From Dissophora ornata (taxonomy: Eukaryota > Mortierellomycota > Mortierellomycetes > Mortierellales > Mortierellaceae), in NCBI GenBank assembly GCA_025201705.1, contig MU616912.1:1-32571 (forward strand): DNA of 32,571 bases, given 5' to 3'. Position 1 is the stretch's first letter. Each line of letters opens with the position of its first letter. The translations under genes and the position numbers were made by a program. Below the pieces are notes generated by a model. The model did not search any database, was not told where the DNA came from, and saw only the letters and a program-made list of their open reading frames with translations. Positions 19,465 through 30,274 of this stretch are shown piece by piece.

Positions 19465-21156
19465 ATGGCAGAACTCGCGCGCCACGCCAGCCCTGTGCCT
19501 AGCCACAACCCCAGCGATGAGCCCCTTTCCAACACACCCGACAGGCGAGTCACCATCCGCTCTGTGAGATACCTTCGTGGAACAATTCCTGGAGGCAGCG
19601 GGATCATCTTAGGAACAGAGCCTGACCGTCACCACAACCACCAGCTATCTTTCTTGCAGTGCCTCAAAACTATCCTGCTCGCGACCAAGATCAATGTCCT
19701 CTTGATCTTTATCCCACTTGGCATTATTGCAGACAAATTACACTGGCCGCCCGTTGCAATTTTTGTCCTCAACTTTATTGCCATCATCCCTCTGGCAAAG
19801 CGTATGTAGAAATTGGCGTGTGCACTGTCCGTTTCCTAGAAAATGAGGGCGAAGTCAAAAGTGTGTGATACCGCAGTCTAGGCGTTGATTTTTGACCTCA
19901 CTGCTTGAACTAACCCCTCCCTACTCCACGCCTTTGCAATGATATCTTCTGTGCTTAGTGTTGGGATATGCCACGGAAGAGATTTCCATGAGACTGGGCG
20001 AGGTATGTATATGACGTCCACTCCATTACAAAAACCGGTGTAGTGCCGGCATAGATCATGGGTGGAACAAGGATACTGCTTTGTTTTGTCAATAGAACAT
20101 TTGTCTACTGCGAGCTGACGCTGAGGATACTGTCCTCTGTCCCTTTGCTACTTTAGAATCTCGGGGCTTTGCTGAATGCCTCGTTTGGAAACGCGGTAGA
20201 ACTGATCTTGTCCGTCATTGCCCTAAAGGAGGGTAAGATCGACGTCGTCCAAGCTTCAGTTCTTGGATCTGTGCTATCCAATCTCCTCTTGGTACGAACT
20301 GAGCAGTCTTCGCATGAATTAAGCAGCCATGTTGTTATGAGTGCTACTTCTTACTATCAAAACGGCGTTTTTTCACCACTCTTTCTAGGTGTTGGGCTTC
20401 TGTTTTGTCTGTGGAGGATACAAGTATCAGGTGCAAACCTTCAATCAAACTGCAGCTCAAACGTCAGCGTCCCTTTTGGCGCTATCATGCATGTCCCTCC
20501 TTATCCCTGCTGCATTTAACGCCACCGCCAAAGAAATCGACCAGACCGCCAATATCCAGCATCTCTCTTATGGAACCTCTATCGTTCTCCTCGTCGTCTA
20601 TGCGCTCTATCTTTACTTCCAACTTAAGACCCATACCCACCTGTATGCGACTGAAAATGAGGAAGAGGAGGAGCCAGTGCTTCCACTCTGGCTGAGCATC
20701 GCCATGCTCTTGGTTATCACTGTCGCAGTTGCGTTTTGTGCAGAGTACCTGGTGGGCTCAATCGAGGGTCTTTCTAAATCATGGAACATCAGCCCAACTT
20801 TCATCGGTCTGATCCTGTTGCCTGTCGTTGGCAATGCGGCAGAGCATGTGACGGCCGTCACGGTGGCGATGAAGAACAAGATGGATTTGGCTATTGGCGT
20901 CGCTATCGGATCATCGATGCAGATCGCGCTGTTTGTAACCCCGTTGATGGTTATCATCGGCTGGATCATCCATCAACCCATGACACTTTTCTTCAATACC
21001 TTCGAGACCTGTGTCCTCTTCATCTCCGTTTTAATTGTCAATTATTTAATCCAGGACGGAGAGTCCAATTGGCTAGAGGGCGTCATGTTGCTAAGTACAT
21101 ATGTGATCATTTCCATTGCATTCTACTTTTATCCAATGCCCACAGTTACAAAGTGA
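19465..21156 (+). CDS. VCX1: Vacuolar Ca2+/H+ exchanger (CAX/VCX1 family)
   Basis: Membrane antiporter that moves cytosolic Ca2+ into the vacuole using the proton gradient. Exons 19465-19801, 19959-20002, 20157-20291 and 20389-21156 give 427 aa, normal for the family, with about 11 hydrophobic helices. Both signature alpha-repeat motifs are intact: [13 protein letters not shown] (E142) and [14 protein letters not shown] (E324). An acidic loop (ENEEEEEP) separates the halves, as in CAX proteins. ATG 19465 gives a polar cytosolic N-terminus with DRHHNHQ before the first helix. Exon 2 is only 44 nt ([15 protein letters not shown]). All introns are GT-AG and phase is maintained. A vacuolar location is inferred from the family. 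Confidence 0.95.
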
Positions 21157-21297
21157 TTCTCCCTTTCGCGAAAGAAACAGCATCTCGTTTATTAAAATGT
21201 TGTTGCATGAATGGGGCAGTGTCTATGTTGATGTGTTTATGCTCATTATGGATTTGGTATATAATGGGTTCTTTTGCGTGCTATTCTGCGAGAATGT

Positions 21298-22098
21298 TTA
21301 TCGATCTCTGAGGTCCACCCTCCATGTCAACGTCAGCGTTGCAACCGTCTCGAAAGCGGCATTCTTGATCAGGACCTCGTTGACAAACTCTGTGATATCC
21401 CTGTCCACAATTGGCTGGACAATTGAGCTAGCGGTCAACAGTCCACGAGAGACCTTGATGTACTGATAACGGTGATGGAGAAACGGAGGTTAGTCGTGAC
21501 AATCCTTGTACTGGAAACTTTCATATTTGGCTTTCATCGTCTTTGTGGAATCCTTACCTCAGCATTGACGTTGGTGAGGATAGCCCGGTCTTTCTTTCCC
21601 AGCAACGTGAACACAGCGAGACCTCCGACGGTCTCTCCAAACGTAACCAGTGCAGCTGCATGGACGGAGCGGAAGGGGTTGGAGATCTTTTTTGTCTCCT
21701 ACGAATAACAAATTCCCAAACGACAATGCGGGAAGAGTGATATTTAGTCTCTGGTGCATTCTCAATGGTTATTCGGACAAAAGAAAAAGCCCAGGTGGGA
21801 AAAAAAAAAAAGAAAGCGAGATATGAGAATATGTGATTACCTTCATGACGCCGCATGCCTTGCCTTTCCTCAACTCTGTAATGCGAAAGTTGATAGATCT
21901 GGAGTACGGGTTGGCAATACCAACGACGGTCGAGAAGATCCAAGCCCTCATACGGATGGGCAAGACTCCGATATTATTCAAAGCTTCCCAGACCTGGAGA
22001 GGATCCCTTAAGGCTCCGAGCTTCTTGGAGAGGAAGGAAGCAGCGACAGCCAATCCCACGAAGAGGATGGATAGCAGGGCAAATTTGATGTTGTTCAT
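21298..22098 (-). CDS. Membrane-anchored hotdog-fold (DUF4442/PaaI-like thioesterase) protein
   Basis: Minus exons 21841-22098, 21558-21698 and 21298-21462 give 187 aa. The N-terminus (KFALLSILFVGLAVAASFL) is a signal anchor. The remainder matches the DUF4442 hotdog pattern: PYSRSINFRITELRKGKACG, then NPFRSVHAAALVTFGETVGG (the HAAA...GE helix of PaaI-like thioesterases), a strand with the NVNAEYIKVSRGLL equivalent, and a terminal FETVATLTLTWRVDL strand. Such proteins probably hydrolyse acyl thioesters; the substrate is unknown. Introns 21463-21557 and 21699-21840 are GT-AG and phase 0, and the longer contains an A/T homopolymer. It is convergent with the VCX1-type gene: the two stop codons are only about 140 bases apart, so the 3' UTRs probably overlap. 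Confidence 0.82.
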
Positions 22099-22872
22099 TG
22101 TAGTAGCTGTTTTTTTGAATCTAGTGTGGTTTCCTGGTATTCCTGCCCTAGCCTCGCGTTTGTGTGCTGTTCAGTACCTATTACGCAGTTGACGTTAACA
22201 ACGACAAAGACGACTTTGTTTAGCTCTTTTGTCCGTCTTGGAACAAGAGGCACATCGCGTTTGACAAGTGCCTCCCAGGTGACTGGTCATCGCGCGAATC
22301 TAAGGGACGTGTTGTGATGCGATTGCCCTGCGTTCCTTACCGGATGTCGTTCCTAGTATTCTTTCGAGAGATGAAGGGATGTGCGCGTGAAAAAAGACAA
22401 TGATGGTGAGGAGGAGGAGGAAGAGAGAGCTGATCTAAATCGCGGCCGGCTGATCTTAAAAAAAAACGCTTGGATGAGGCACACGCCAGGCACGCAGAGG
22501 CGTGATTGTGATAGTTAAGTAAATGATGCACGTGCACGTGTCAATTTGTCACAGGCGGACAACCCTGGACGCGGCCCGGAGTGTGCTCGGAGAGCCGGTC
22601 TGTATGAATGACATGAATGCGTATCAAATACCCTTATTTTTATGCATCGTCTGTTATGCGTTGCTTCGCTTGTGTTTGGACGACCACACGCAACAAACAA
22701 GAAAAAAGAGATGAACGAGCGAACGAAAATAAAAAATGCTGTGCATTGTGTTCCCGCTGACAATCGCGCCTCTGGAGACGAAGGTATTACCGTATTGAAA
22801 TAGAAATTGTGCCACGGTGCAACCGATGCAAACTCTGTGCTCTGGGGTACATGTGTAATTACAACGCTACAG
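22099..22872 (-). other. Intergenic: upstream region of the hotdog gene
   Basis: No gene recognised. It holds a purine-rich patch (about 22400-22435) and a double CACGTG palindrome (22529-22540). Short open frames on either strand show no domain or signal. Confidence 0.4.
22529..22540. promoter_or_regulatory. Tandem E-box (CACGTG x2)
   Basis: CACGTGCACGTG is two abutting palindromic bHLH sites about 430 bases upstream of the minus-strand hotdog gene. In other fungi CACGTG is bound by Cbf1/Pho4-type factors. Function here is unproven. Confidence 0.4.
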
Positions 22873-23031
22873 AGTCCTCGTCAGAAAGTCGCAGGGGAAT
22901 ATATTTTTTGAGGGAACTGAATGAATTCAATTGTTTGAACATTTTACTCATTTTACTCAGGCGGAGGACGGAGGAACGAGCCTTGAAGCTCAATTCAAAT
23001 TTTAATCCCCTGCGACTTTCTGACGAGGACT
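22873..23031. mobile_element. MITE-like element with perfect 26-bp terminal inverted repeats
   Basis: The arms 22873-22898 and 23006-23031 (AGTCCTCGTCAGAAAGTCGC at the left outer end) are exact reverse complements over 26 bp and enclose a 107-bp AT-rich core. Total length is 159 bp, with no coding capacity. The core contains a duplicated ATTTTACTC and an EcoRI-like palindrome. No convincing target-site duplication is seen at either edge. Perfect arms in an intergenic region suggest a young non-autonomous DNA transposon, or alternatively a structured RNA or foldback. Confidence 0.6.
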
Positions 23032-23351
23032 ATATTAAGCCGTGCCATGCATGTCAATGCTGATAAAGCAAAATACTCGACATATATTAGGATCTTGCAG
23101 AAACCCAAATAAGCTTCACGATGATGACGGCTGGGGACGAGCGCATCTTCCAATGCTCCAATGCAGTCAAAGAAGCTGTTCCACCGGTAGTGTTGCGTGA
23201 GATAATCTCATGGAGAGGCTCTCAACTCTTGTTGATAAATAAAAACATTTGCTGAATACCGTTCCCGGGGAATAATGATAATACGGAGCGGCGAAGATGT
23301 GATCTACATCCTCTATTCCAACCAGAATGCGGAGAAAGGATATATAGATTT
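23032..23351. other. Intergenic, no gene seen
   Basis: Mixed-composition sequence between the inverted-repeat element and the stop of the secreted-type minus-strand gene; it contains nothing I recognise. Confidence 0.4.
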
Positions 23352-24147
23352 CTAGGAATGTTCGCCTGGAAATGGTATCTGTGGAAGGACGCCCTGGATT
23401 ATCCGGATGCTAAGTGTGTGCACACTTGTCTCCATGTCGTAATGCTGCTTGAACCGCTGATAATGTGGCTCGCCGCCACAATTAATGTTTGTATAAAACG
23501 CAAAGGAGTGGTTTCGAGACCCGACAAAGGACTTGATGATCATCGGACTTGCAGTGCAACACATCCGCATTTTCTCTCGACCGCAACCTCATCTCGAAAG
23601 GAGGGCTTTGCAAACAGTCGGACGACTCCAATCTCGGGCGCGAACGTCAATGGCAACGACGGCGATCGCTCGGCCATGCAACTTTCGATGGCTTGATCCA
23701 TACTGACATAAGGGGTGCCATTCTGAGGATTCGAGTGGTTTCTGTGGGATAGCTGCTGCCGGTTGTTGATTTCGAATTTGAGGGCTGGGTTCTCAACGTT
23801 TCAGTGAAGATGTCCAAGGTTCGAGGATGACTGACGAGTTCCAAGTGCGCAATCACTGGGATCAAGATGTTGGGTATACTGGGCAACTCTGGCCACAGGT
23901 CAATGCTCGTAGGCCATTGAACTGACCTGAGTATCAGGGAGGTGAATGCAGATAGATCCGGTCTCGCTTCCATTGTGTGCAATGGATAGGTTGAGGAAGG
24001 AATTGTGATGTGGGTTACAGGGGAAGGCGCGGGGCGAAGTAGAGTAAGGGTGGCGACAACGGTATCACCATGAGTGGTGCCCATGATAAAAGTAGGAATG
24101 GTGGTGAGCCAGGCTAGCGCGAGCGCTTGCACTAGGGTGGGTCGCAT
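23352..24147 (-). pseudogene. Frame-disrupted secreted protein gene, beta/gamma-crystallin-like
   Basis: Minus strand. ATG 24145-24147 opens a signal peptide (MRPTLVQALALAWLTTIPTF). Coding-like sequence then continues in a different frame near 24070-23927 (HNGSETGSICIHLPDTQ). A phase-0 GTCAGT...GAG intron (23792-23926) leads to NPALKFEINNRQQLSHRNH and VVRLFAKPSFRDEVAVERKC. A further one-base shift near 23560 is needed to reach RNHSFAFYTNINCGGEPHYQ and THTLSIRII-like sequence ending at TAG 23352-23354. The last 90 residues resemble a Greek-key crystallin unit (F.K..F..E...ERKC..., FYT...C.G.P, a terminal SIRII strand). A single-frame 166-aa ORF (23647-24147) also exists but looks compositionally random beyond the leader. 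I infer a decayed gene, or a gene whose exons I could not resolve. Confidence 0.35.
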
Positions 24148-24529
24148 GGCGAGGGTGTGTGGTTGTTGCCGGTCAAACAGAGTGGAGAAAATGGATGGGG
24201 AGAGAAAGGACAAGGGAAAAAGTGCTTGCGGTGAATTAGCTTCTTTTCAGGGCAAAGAAACGAGCAGCATGGGAGGGGGGGGATATGAGCGCATGGTGCA
24301 GATAAACATATTAAGTGGGTTCAAAATCGATGACAGGTAAACGGCCATGGAAAGCAACGGCAGCTCTCCAGGGCCAGAACCTCGCCACAGATTATTGTCT
24401 CTGGCTGCATCTCTCACCGACTAGGAAAACCCTTAAGTGGCAGTTGTGGCGCTTCCAAAACAATAAAGGTTTTTGCTGCACACGATGCAAGTGCATTCCA
24501 CCTTTCACTTTCACAATCAAGCTGCGACC
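24148..24529. other. Divergent upstream region
   Basis: Separates the minus-strand secreted-type gene from the eIF3j start. GA-rich near 24180-24240 with a G8 run at about 24270-24278. No supported ORF. Confidence 0.4.
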
Positions 24530-26091
24530 ATGTCTGACTGGGGTGCGTATTCACATCAGCCGAATGCACAGTAATGCAAGGCAATCAGGGGCTCGCCAGA
24601 AGCAGAGGACAATAAAGAAAGAAAAAGAAAAAGAAAAAAAAAAACTCAGGACAACACCTAATGTCGCGCGCCTGTAGAATTCCAATCTCTTGAGGCTATA
24701 CTTGAGGGCCATGGGCAACGATAAAAGCAAGAGCTCGAAGAGCTGACCGGCAAGTCCTCTAACAAGATAATTGACTCCTTATTTTAGAAAACGACGACGT
24801 TATTGAGGCACCTGTTATTCCTGCCAAGAAGCAGTGGGACGATGAGGACGTCGAGGACAACGACATCAAGGTGAGTTGGAAGGCTCGTTAGGTCAGCTCT
24901 CTTGGCAATTACCCTGGAACCCAACATTGGTCGGCATTCATGGATACACACAGTGTCAAAAGGCTTTGCGAGCAATTGGCTTGAGGCGCTAGTCAGCGGC
25001 AGATGTGGATCACGAGCACTATCGATCTTTTTTGATCCTGAGAAGCCTTGCCGCAGGGACTTTGACCACATGCTTGGAACAACAAATAATAGAGCCGTGG
25101 ATTGCGAGAATTGGTTGATGTTAAACATCAAAGCGTAGCCGCTAACATTGCAGCTTTCTTCTATTAGGAGGATTGGGATGCCAGCAGTGAGTCCGAGTCT
25201 GAGGAGGAGGTAAAGGCGCCCGTTGTCAAGCCCGCCAAGATCACCTTGACGGAGAGGATTGCTCAGCGTAACGCTGAGGCTGAGCTCAAGAAGCAGGCTG
25301 CACTGGAGAAGAGAGCTGTAGGTTCCCACAAGCCAATTTTCGACATACGACTGCGGCGCTTTGTGAACCGCTTTAATTAATCTAACACGTCTCCCTCTCC
25401 GCAGCTTGTCCCCGAGAACGAGACTGAAGAGGAGAAGTTTGAGCGTCGTCAGCGCGAAAAGAATGCTATCATCGAATCGGATATTGCCAATGCAGCCGAT
25501 CTCTTCAGCGGCGTCAGGGTCACCGATGGAGGTAATTGCTTCGAAATCAAGAAAAGATTGGGACGTCATGTGGTCTTGGTACCTGGACATTGGATTTAAC
25601 AAGGGCTTACCTTTCGCATGAATCGAAAGTCGTTGCTGCTGCTAGCAAGCTGGAGACCATGAAGCCAAAGACCAAGGATCAGTTCACCGAGTTTGCGACT
25701 GAACTTGTCACTCTTATTCAGAAACACGAGGCAAGTCCTGTATACCGCATGAGGCGCGCTGTTCGTCCAATTACTGTGAGTTGAGGATATATCGACTCAC
25801 CTCCTTGTTTCTGTTATTGTCTGCGTCGCGAAACAGCAACAAGGCTTGTATGCGTCGTTCTTGGAAGGTCTGTTCCGCGAGCTCGCCCAGGGATGCCGCG
25901 ATGTGGATGTGCGCAAGTTTTCTAGCACGTTGACAACGCTGGCCAACGAGAAGCAGAAGGCTGCCAAGGACGCCGTGAAGAACAAGAAGAAGGGTAGCAG
26001 CAAGCCATCACTGGTTGCTGCCAAGGTCAATACCACGGTCGATACAAAGGACTACAGTAACGACTATGACGAGTTCGATGACTTCATGTAG
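24530..26091 (+). CDS. HCR1: Translation initiation factor eIF3 subunit J
   Basis: Loosely bound eIF3 subunit that acts at the 40S decoding centre in initiation and ribosome recycling. Exons 24530-24542, 24788-24870, 25168-25317, 25405-25531, 25630-25730 and 25837-26091 give 242 aa, normal length. The start MSDWE followed by NDDVIEAPVIPAKKQWDDED is diagnostic. Then come an acidic stretch (DASSESESEEE), KITLTERIAQRNAEAE, a helical middle and a Lys-rich end with YDEFDDFM. The first coding exon is 13 nt. The intron at 25731-25836 has a GC donor (GAG|GCAAGT) and joins LIQKHE to QQGLYASFLEG, leaving no in-frame GT alternative. The intron before Val-Val-Ala (25532-25629) ends at AAAG. The long introns (245 and 297 nt) near the 5' end could carry regulatory elements. 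Confidence 0.93.
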
Positions 26092-26344
26092 GAAAGAGTG
26101 AAAGAGAGAGCGAATAAAAACTCATCAGATAAACATGGCGCACATGCAATGCATGACTCCTGCCTGGCTCGTGAAATGGGCGTGATTTCAAGCCACAGTC
26201 TGCTCACTCGGTCGCACACACGGGACCGTGCTTGCTGCCCTGAATACTTAAACCTGGACATCAACCCCAGGAACAGCGACACCCATCACCCCAGACCATC
26301 TGCATACCTCGCCATTCATCACAGAGCCGCAGGGAAGGAATTAG

Positions 26345-27441
26345 ATGCTTGCAGCCACACCGAAAGGGACTACAATGAACTCAACAGCGCCATCTGAAGA
26401 AAGCCAACAACTGCAGGACCTGGAGGGTCTCGCTCAGCGTCTGCGTGCACTCGAGAAGTTGCTTGCTAACCCTCCAGCACCAAAGCCATTAGTTGCCTCG
26501 AATGAACCCGAAAATCCGACGGAGGAAGCACCGGAGGATAATGCTAGCAGACAGAGCCAATCTCAGCACCAGCACCAGCACCATAGCGGTCGACATGGCC
26601 ATAGCCATCATAGTCACCACGGAAACCAACATCAGTCCCACCAAACCCCTGGCTCTCTTTCGAGGCGGATTCAGAAAATTGACGCCAGTCTATGGGCGGC
26701 CACAAAGGAGCGCAAGCCTATTGATGAGTTCCTGCAGAAATGTACGTTTCTTTCGTCGAAAAAGCTATTGGAGATATCTTGATCGCCCTGCACAAGTACA
26801 CATGTCGCTCGCTATTAACCAGATAAACCCCAACCGACGGCTACTCTGTGTATGTTAGACGAAGCCTCCAAGCTTCTTAGCAACCATGGTAGTCACTCTG
26901 ATCGCGAGCTGTTGTCATTGCAGGCCAAGACTGAATTGATCCTTGCAGCTCAAGGAGACCTCCAGAAGTTGGCCGAGGAGTCTAAGGAGATTCAAAACTT
27001 GGAGCGTTGCGCTGAAATAGGAGGACTCAAGAGTAAGGGAACGGCGGAAAGAAGAAACGCGGTAGTGGTTCGTACTTCAAAACGAGGTACTTATTTGGTT
27101 CTTCTCATGCTCTGGAATAGATGTCGAGCCGCAATACCCAGTCCTCTCGAAGCTCGAGACGGTTCACATCGAGCAATGCCAAGAAGCTGACAAGGTTTCT
27201 AACAAGATGAACAAGTTGACGGACGATTACAATAGTCTGGTAAGACCCATTTGTTCTGGGGATTCACCACACGTGCCGGCGTGGACCTGCTACTTGGTGA
27301 CGTATCTAACCAGAAGCAACACATTCTCTTGGACTCTACATCACATAGATCAATACGCTGTCCGAAATCTTTTTGTCGTGGGACACGCTCTTGACTGCAG
27401 CGGAGCTGAAAGTGTCAGAGGTGGAGAGATCTAGGAGCTAA
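26345..27441 (+). CDS. DCTN3: Dynactin subunit 3 (p22/p24)
   Basis: Shoulder/sidearm subunit of dynactin, the dynein activator. Exons 26345-26741, 26859-27032, 27121-27239 and 27349-27441 give 260 aa from the first ATG; the ATG at 26375 (250 aa) has a better A at -3 and may be the real start. The N-terminal coiled coil (LQDLEGLAQRLRALEKLL), the central RIQKIDASLWAATKERKPID ... FLQKYEASKLL and the terminal HIEQCQEADKVSNKMNKLTD ... LSEIFLSWDTLL align by eye with animal p22/p24. The insertion at residues about 71-100 is rich in His/Gln/Ser (HGHSHHSHHGNQHQSHQ) and absent from animal proteins of about 186 aa. Introns are 88-117 nt GT-AG. Confidence 0.85.
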
Positions 27442-27729
27442 GAACAGGTCCAGTGGAGTGGACCAAACAAAAGAACGCTGACCTGTGAAGGCAATCAGTA
27501 AACGCAGCTTACGCAATAAACGATGTCATGGAAACAACTGGAAACAACCGGAAACTCTACTGGAGAGTTGAACACAGAATGAAGACGGGGTAGGGTGTGT
27601 CAGCATACCAGGCTCACTTGTGGAGCATGTAATGCCGATGGCCTACGCCTTATCCTGCCGTAGATCTGTGTACTGTGCTCGACTGCTTACGTCTTCAAAA
27701 CAAGAAAGACGCACTCACCCTGCGGTGTT

Positions 27730-27801
27730 TGCTTACGATAGCGTCGCTTCGCTCGCTAATTCCTCACGAGCTGCAACGCAAGAGAAAGTGTATCGTAAGC
27801 A
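27730..27801. repeat. 11-bp inverted repeat with 50-nt spacer
   Basis: TGCTTACGATA (27730-27740) and its exact reverse complement (27791-27801) flank GC-rich sequence containing short internal complementary stretches (GCGTCGCTTCGCTCGC). It may form a stem-loop in RNA, or may be chance. Confidence 0.35.
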
Positions 27802-29956
27802 TGGCGTTGCATTCTTCTTTAGAGTACAGAATGTATTGAAGCTATGAGTGTACTTCAATGGGATGTGGTTACAAAATCGGGGGGGTTTGTTGTTCAAATC
27901 ATCCGCATATGCATCTCAGACGCTAGGCGTGATCTGTCAGCATGATCTCTCTCTGTCTCGTTCTCTCGTTTATTGTTCCTTTCCATTCTCGATCTGATCA
28001 AACTCCAGGTCTTTTTTTGTTGCAGAAAATAAAAACACAAACCAGCTGCATATGACCAGAGGGAAAACGCAATGATGGATGGAAACTGAAAAAAAAGGTC
28101 CTCGGTCCAGTTCTTCCTTTTATCTTTCTTTCGATACACCTAACAAGTTGATATATCCCGCTTAAACAGCCCTCGTTTGGCCATGGCCCATGCATGAATG
28201 CATCTTCGAAAACACCTTGGCGGTACGAGGGACCATGTAAATAAAGTTTTAAAAATGCATCTCTATGGCGCAGCCATCAAACAGCGTCATAACACCTAGG
28301 CTCAAGTGGGATCATTTCTGAATGCTTGATACTCTACATGCCGCACCTCTAAGCTGGTGAATGATTCAGTGCGCACACTGACGATTCCGCTGTTTGCACC
28401 ATCCGCGCCAGCTTTAACATTCCCACGCAACAGTAACACGCGTCATCATGGAGAGGGGAAAAAAATAAAAATAAAATAACAGGCACTGTGCCAACCACTT
28501 TCCCAAGGACAGCACCCCATTTTTTTTCTTTTCTCCTTCCAGAAAATAGGATTCTTTTTCCTTCCTCGGGACCGTGCCCTACTCCTCTGAGCTTGACCAC
28601 AAGTCGATTTTATGGTCATGCACATAGACTAAGGAGGCGTAACGGATGCGATGCATCAAAAACATTCGCAAAAAACCCCCCGCAGACGGAAGAGGGACGG
28701 CAGGATGTATTACTTCAACTTCCTGCGACCTGTACACAGATTTGGGCCGAATTCGCTCCAATATATTTTGTTACCCCCCTGACGCCTATTCTTTCTATCC
28801 GTGAAAAGAAGAAGTTTCGGATTCATTATTGACGATTGTGGTAGTTAAACCAAACAGTCATTTATGTTCCCGCCCAATGAAGACGAATTTCTCGGTAATT
28901 GCAGTCAAGGGAAATCGGGTTCCCGAGCAGTCAACCAGACGGTTTACGAGACAAACGAACGCGCTTAATCAACAAGTGTTGCGAGACAGAATGACCCCTT
29001 CCTGTCTCCTTGGTCACTCAAAAATAAAAATAAAATGATTGAACATTGTGACCATTGCGTGTAACATTCCCATACCTTTCTTAATGACAGGGGACACAAC
29101 AATAATCAAGTTCATTCAATCGATTTCTACATTTACTGTAGTTAGACATGAAAAATAAGTTGCTAAGCGTTGAATACAAATGTCTGCACTGGACAGGATG
29201 ATTCGTTGATTTGTGGAAACGTCGCGGGAAACAGATCTCATAAAACCCCTGATTATTTTCTGAACGAGACAGAATTGTCCCTCAGGAAGCCATCTTTCAT
29301 GCAAGGACATTCCAGGCTATGCCCCAGCCTAAAAAAACTTTGTCACATCGATCACTGAACCGACATACGTCAAGACAGATATGTGCCACTGCATAATTCT
29401 GGAGCATGAGTGCCAAAGAGTTGTGGTTTTTGGCTTTATTACCTTTGAATACATGTTCGTGCCAGAAGTGCATGCGCACCAGATTGGGTGACATGGGGCT
29501 GATGCTCATTCGCCGTGTAAAATGAATTCTTTTGAAATTGGGAAAAACTGCATCCCTGCACATGCTCTTGGTTTGAAGTCGACGGCACATCATAGCAGAC
29601 TTTCATATGCACGATCCAACTAGCGCCTGGCATGCCTCGCCCAAGTCTCCAATTGCTGTGCGGATGTGACATTCGGTGGAAGTTGGACCTTGAATCTGAT
29701 CCCCACTTGCTTTTGTCTCTTGCTCGCGCTCTCATCGGCACTGACATCTTTAACATCATCATAGTCTTTTAACAATCACGCTCGTGTATTCGTCTATGAT
29801 ATTAATAGTGTTGTTGTTTTCCTCTTCCTTTCTTTTCCTTTCTTTTTTTTCTTTGCCATGTGCGCTCGCGATATAGGTCCTCACTCTTCTAATGTTTGAA
29901 CCAAGATCAAAGTCAGTGAAGAAACTGAGGCGTGCTAAACGAGAAGTGGGAAAGAA

Positions 29957-29957
<1 letters not shown>

Positions 29958-29997
<40 letters not shown>
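29958..29997 (+). repeat. Poly(A) tract, 40 bases
   Basis: An uninterrupted run of 40 A is followed by A-rich GGAAAAGAAAAG sequence. It may be slippage, or the tail of a retroposed sequence, but no retrogene was recognised upstream. Exact length is prone to assembly error. Confidence 0.8.
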
Positions 29998-29999
<2 letters not shown>

Positions 30000-30274
30000 A
30001 AAAGAAAAGAAAAAAAAACGTTTACTTTGACGTGACTGCAGCATGTCACATTGCTCTCTCCTCTCCTCGACAATCAAGAGTCGTGCGCCATCCGTTGGGT
30101 TGATTCAATTGGACTAAATTGGCCAGCACCTCCACAACTCTCGTCGTCTGCTTCCTCTTTTTATCACGCTCCTTACTCACAGGCCTCGTTTTGTTGAGTA
30201 CTCATCTTATTGAATTGAGCCTTGGAATAAATTCGCCAAAGAGAGGATGATAAGAAGAGATCAAGATTCTTAGT

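Larger units (their letters stand above)
27442..30274. other. About 2.8 kb without a recognisable gene
   Basis: It contains DCTN3 3' sequence, a short repeat (TGGAAACAAC twice near 27532-27551), an 11-bp inverted repeat (27730-27740 / 27791-27801), a pyrimidine-rich patch near 27945-27975, AT homopolymers and a 40-base A run at 29958-29997. Open frames of 60-110 codons exist on both strands, but none shows a domain, signal peptide or sensible intron context. Unrecognised non-coding RNA cannot be excluded. Confidence 0.45.

Noticed and set aside
23358..23696. 112-codon plus frame
   Set aside because: Antisense to a segment with better coding character on the minus strand (crystallin-like end).
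28488..28832. 114-codon plus frame
   Set aside because: Starts at GTG, runs through low-complexity T/A tracts, no recognisable motif.
29297..29762. 98- and 107-codon minus frames
   Set aside because: They overlap each other and have no domain, signal or splice context; treated as chance frames.
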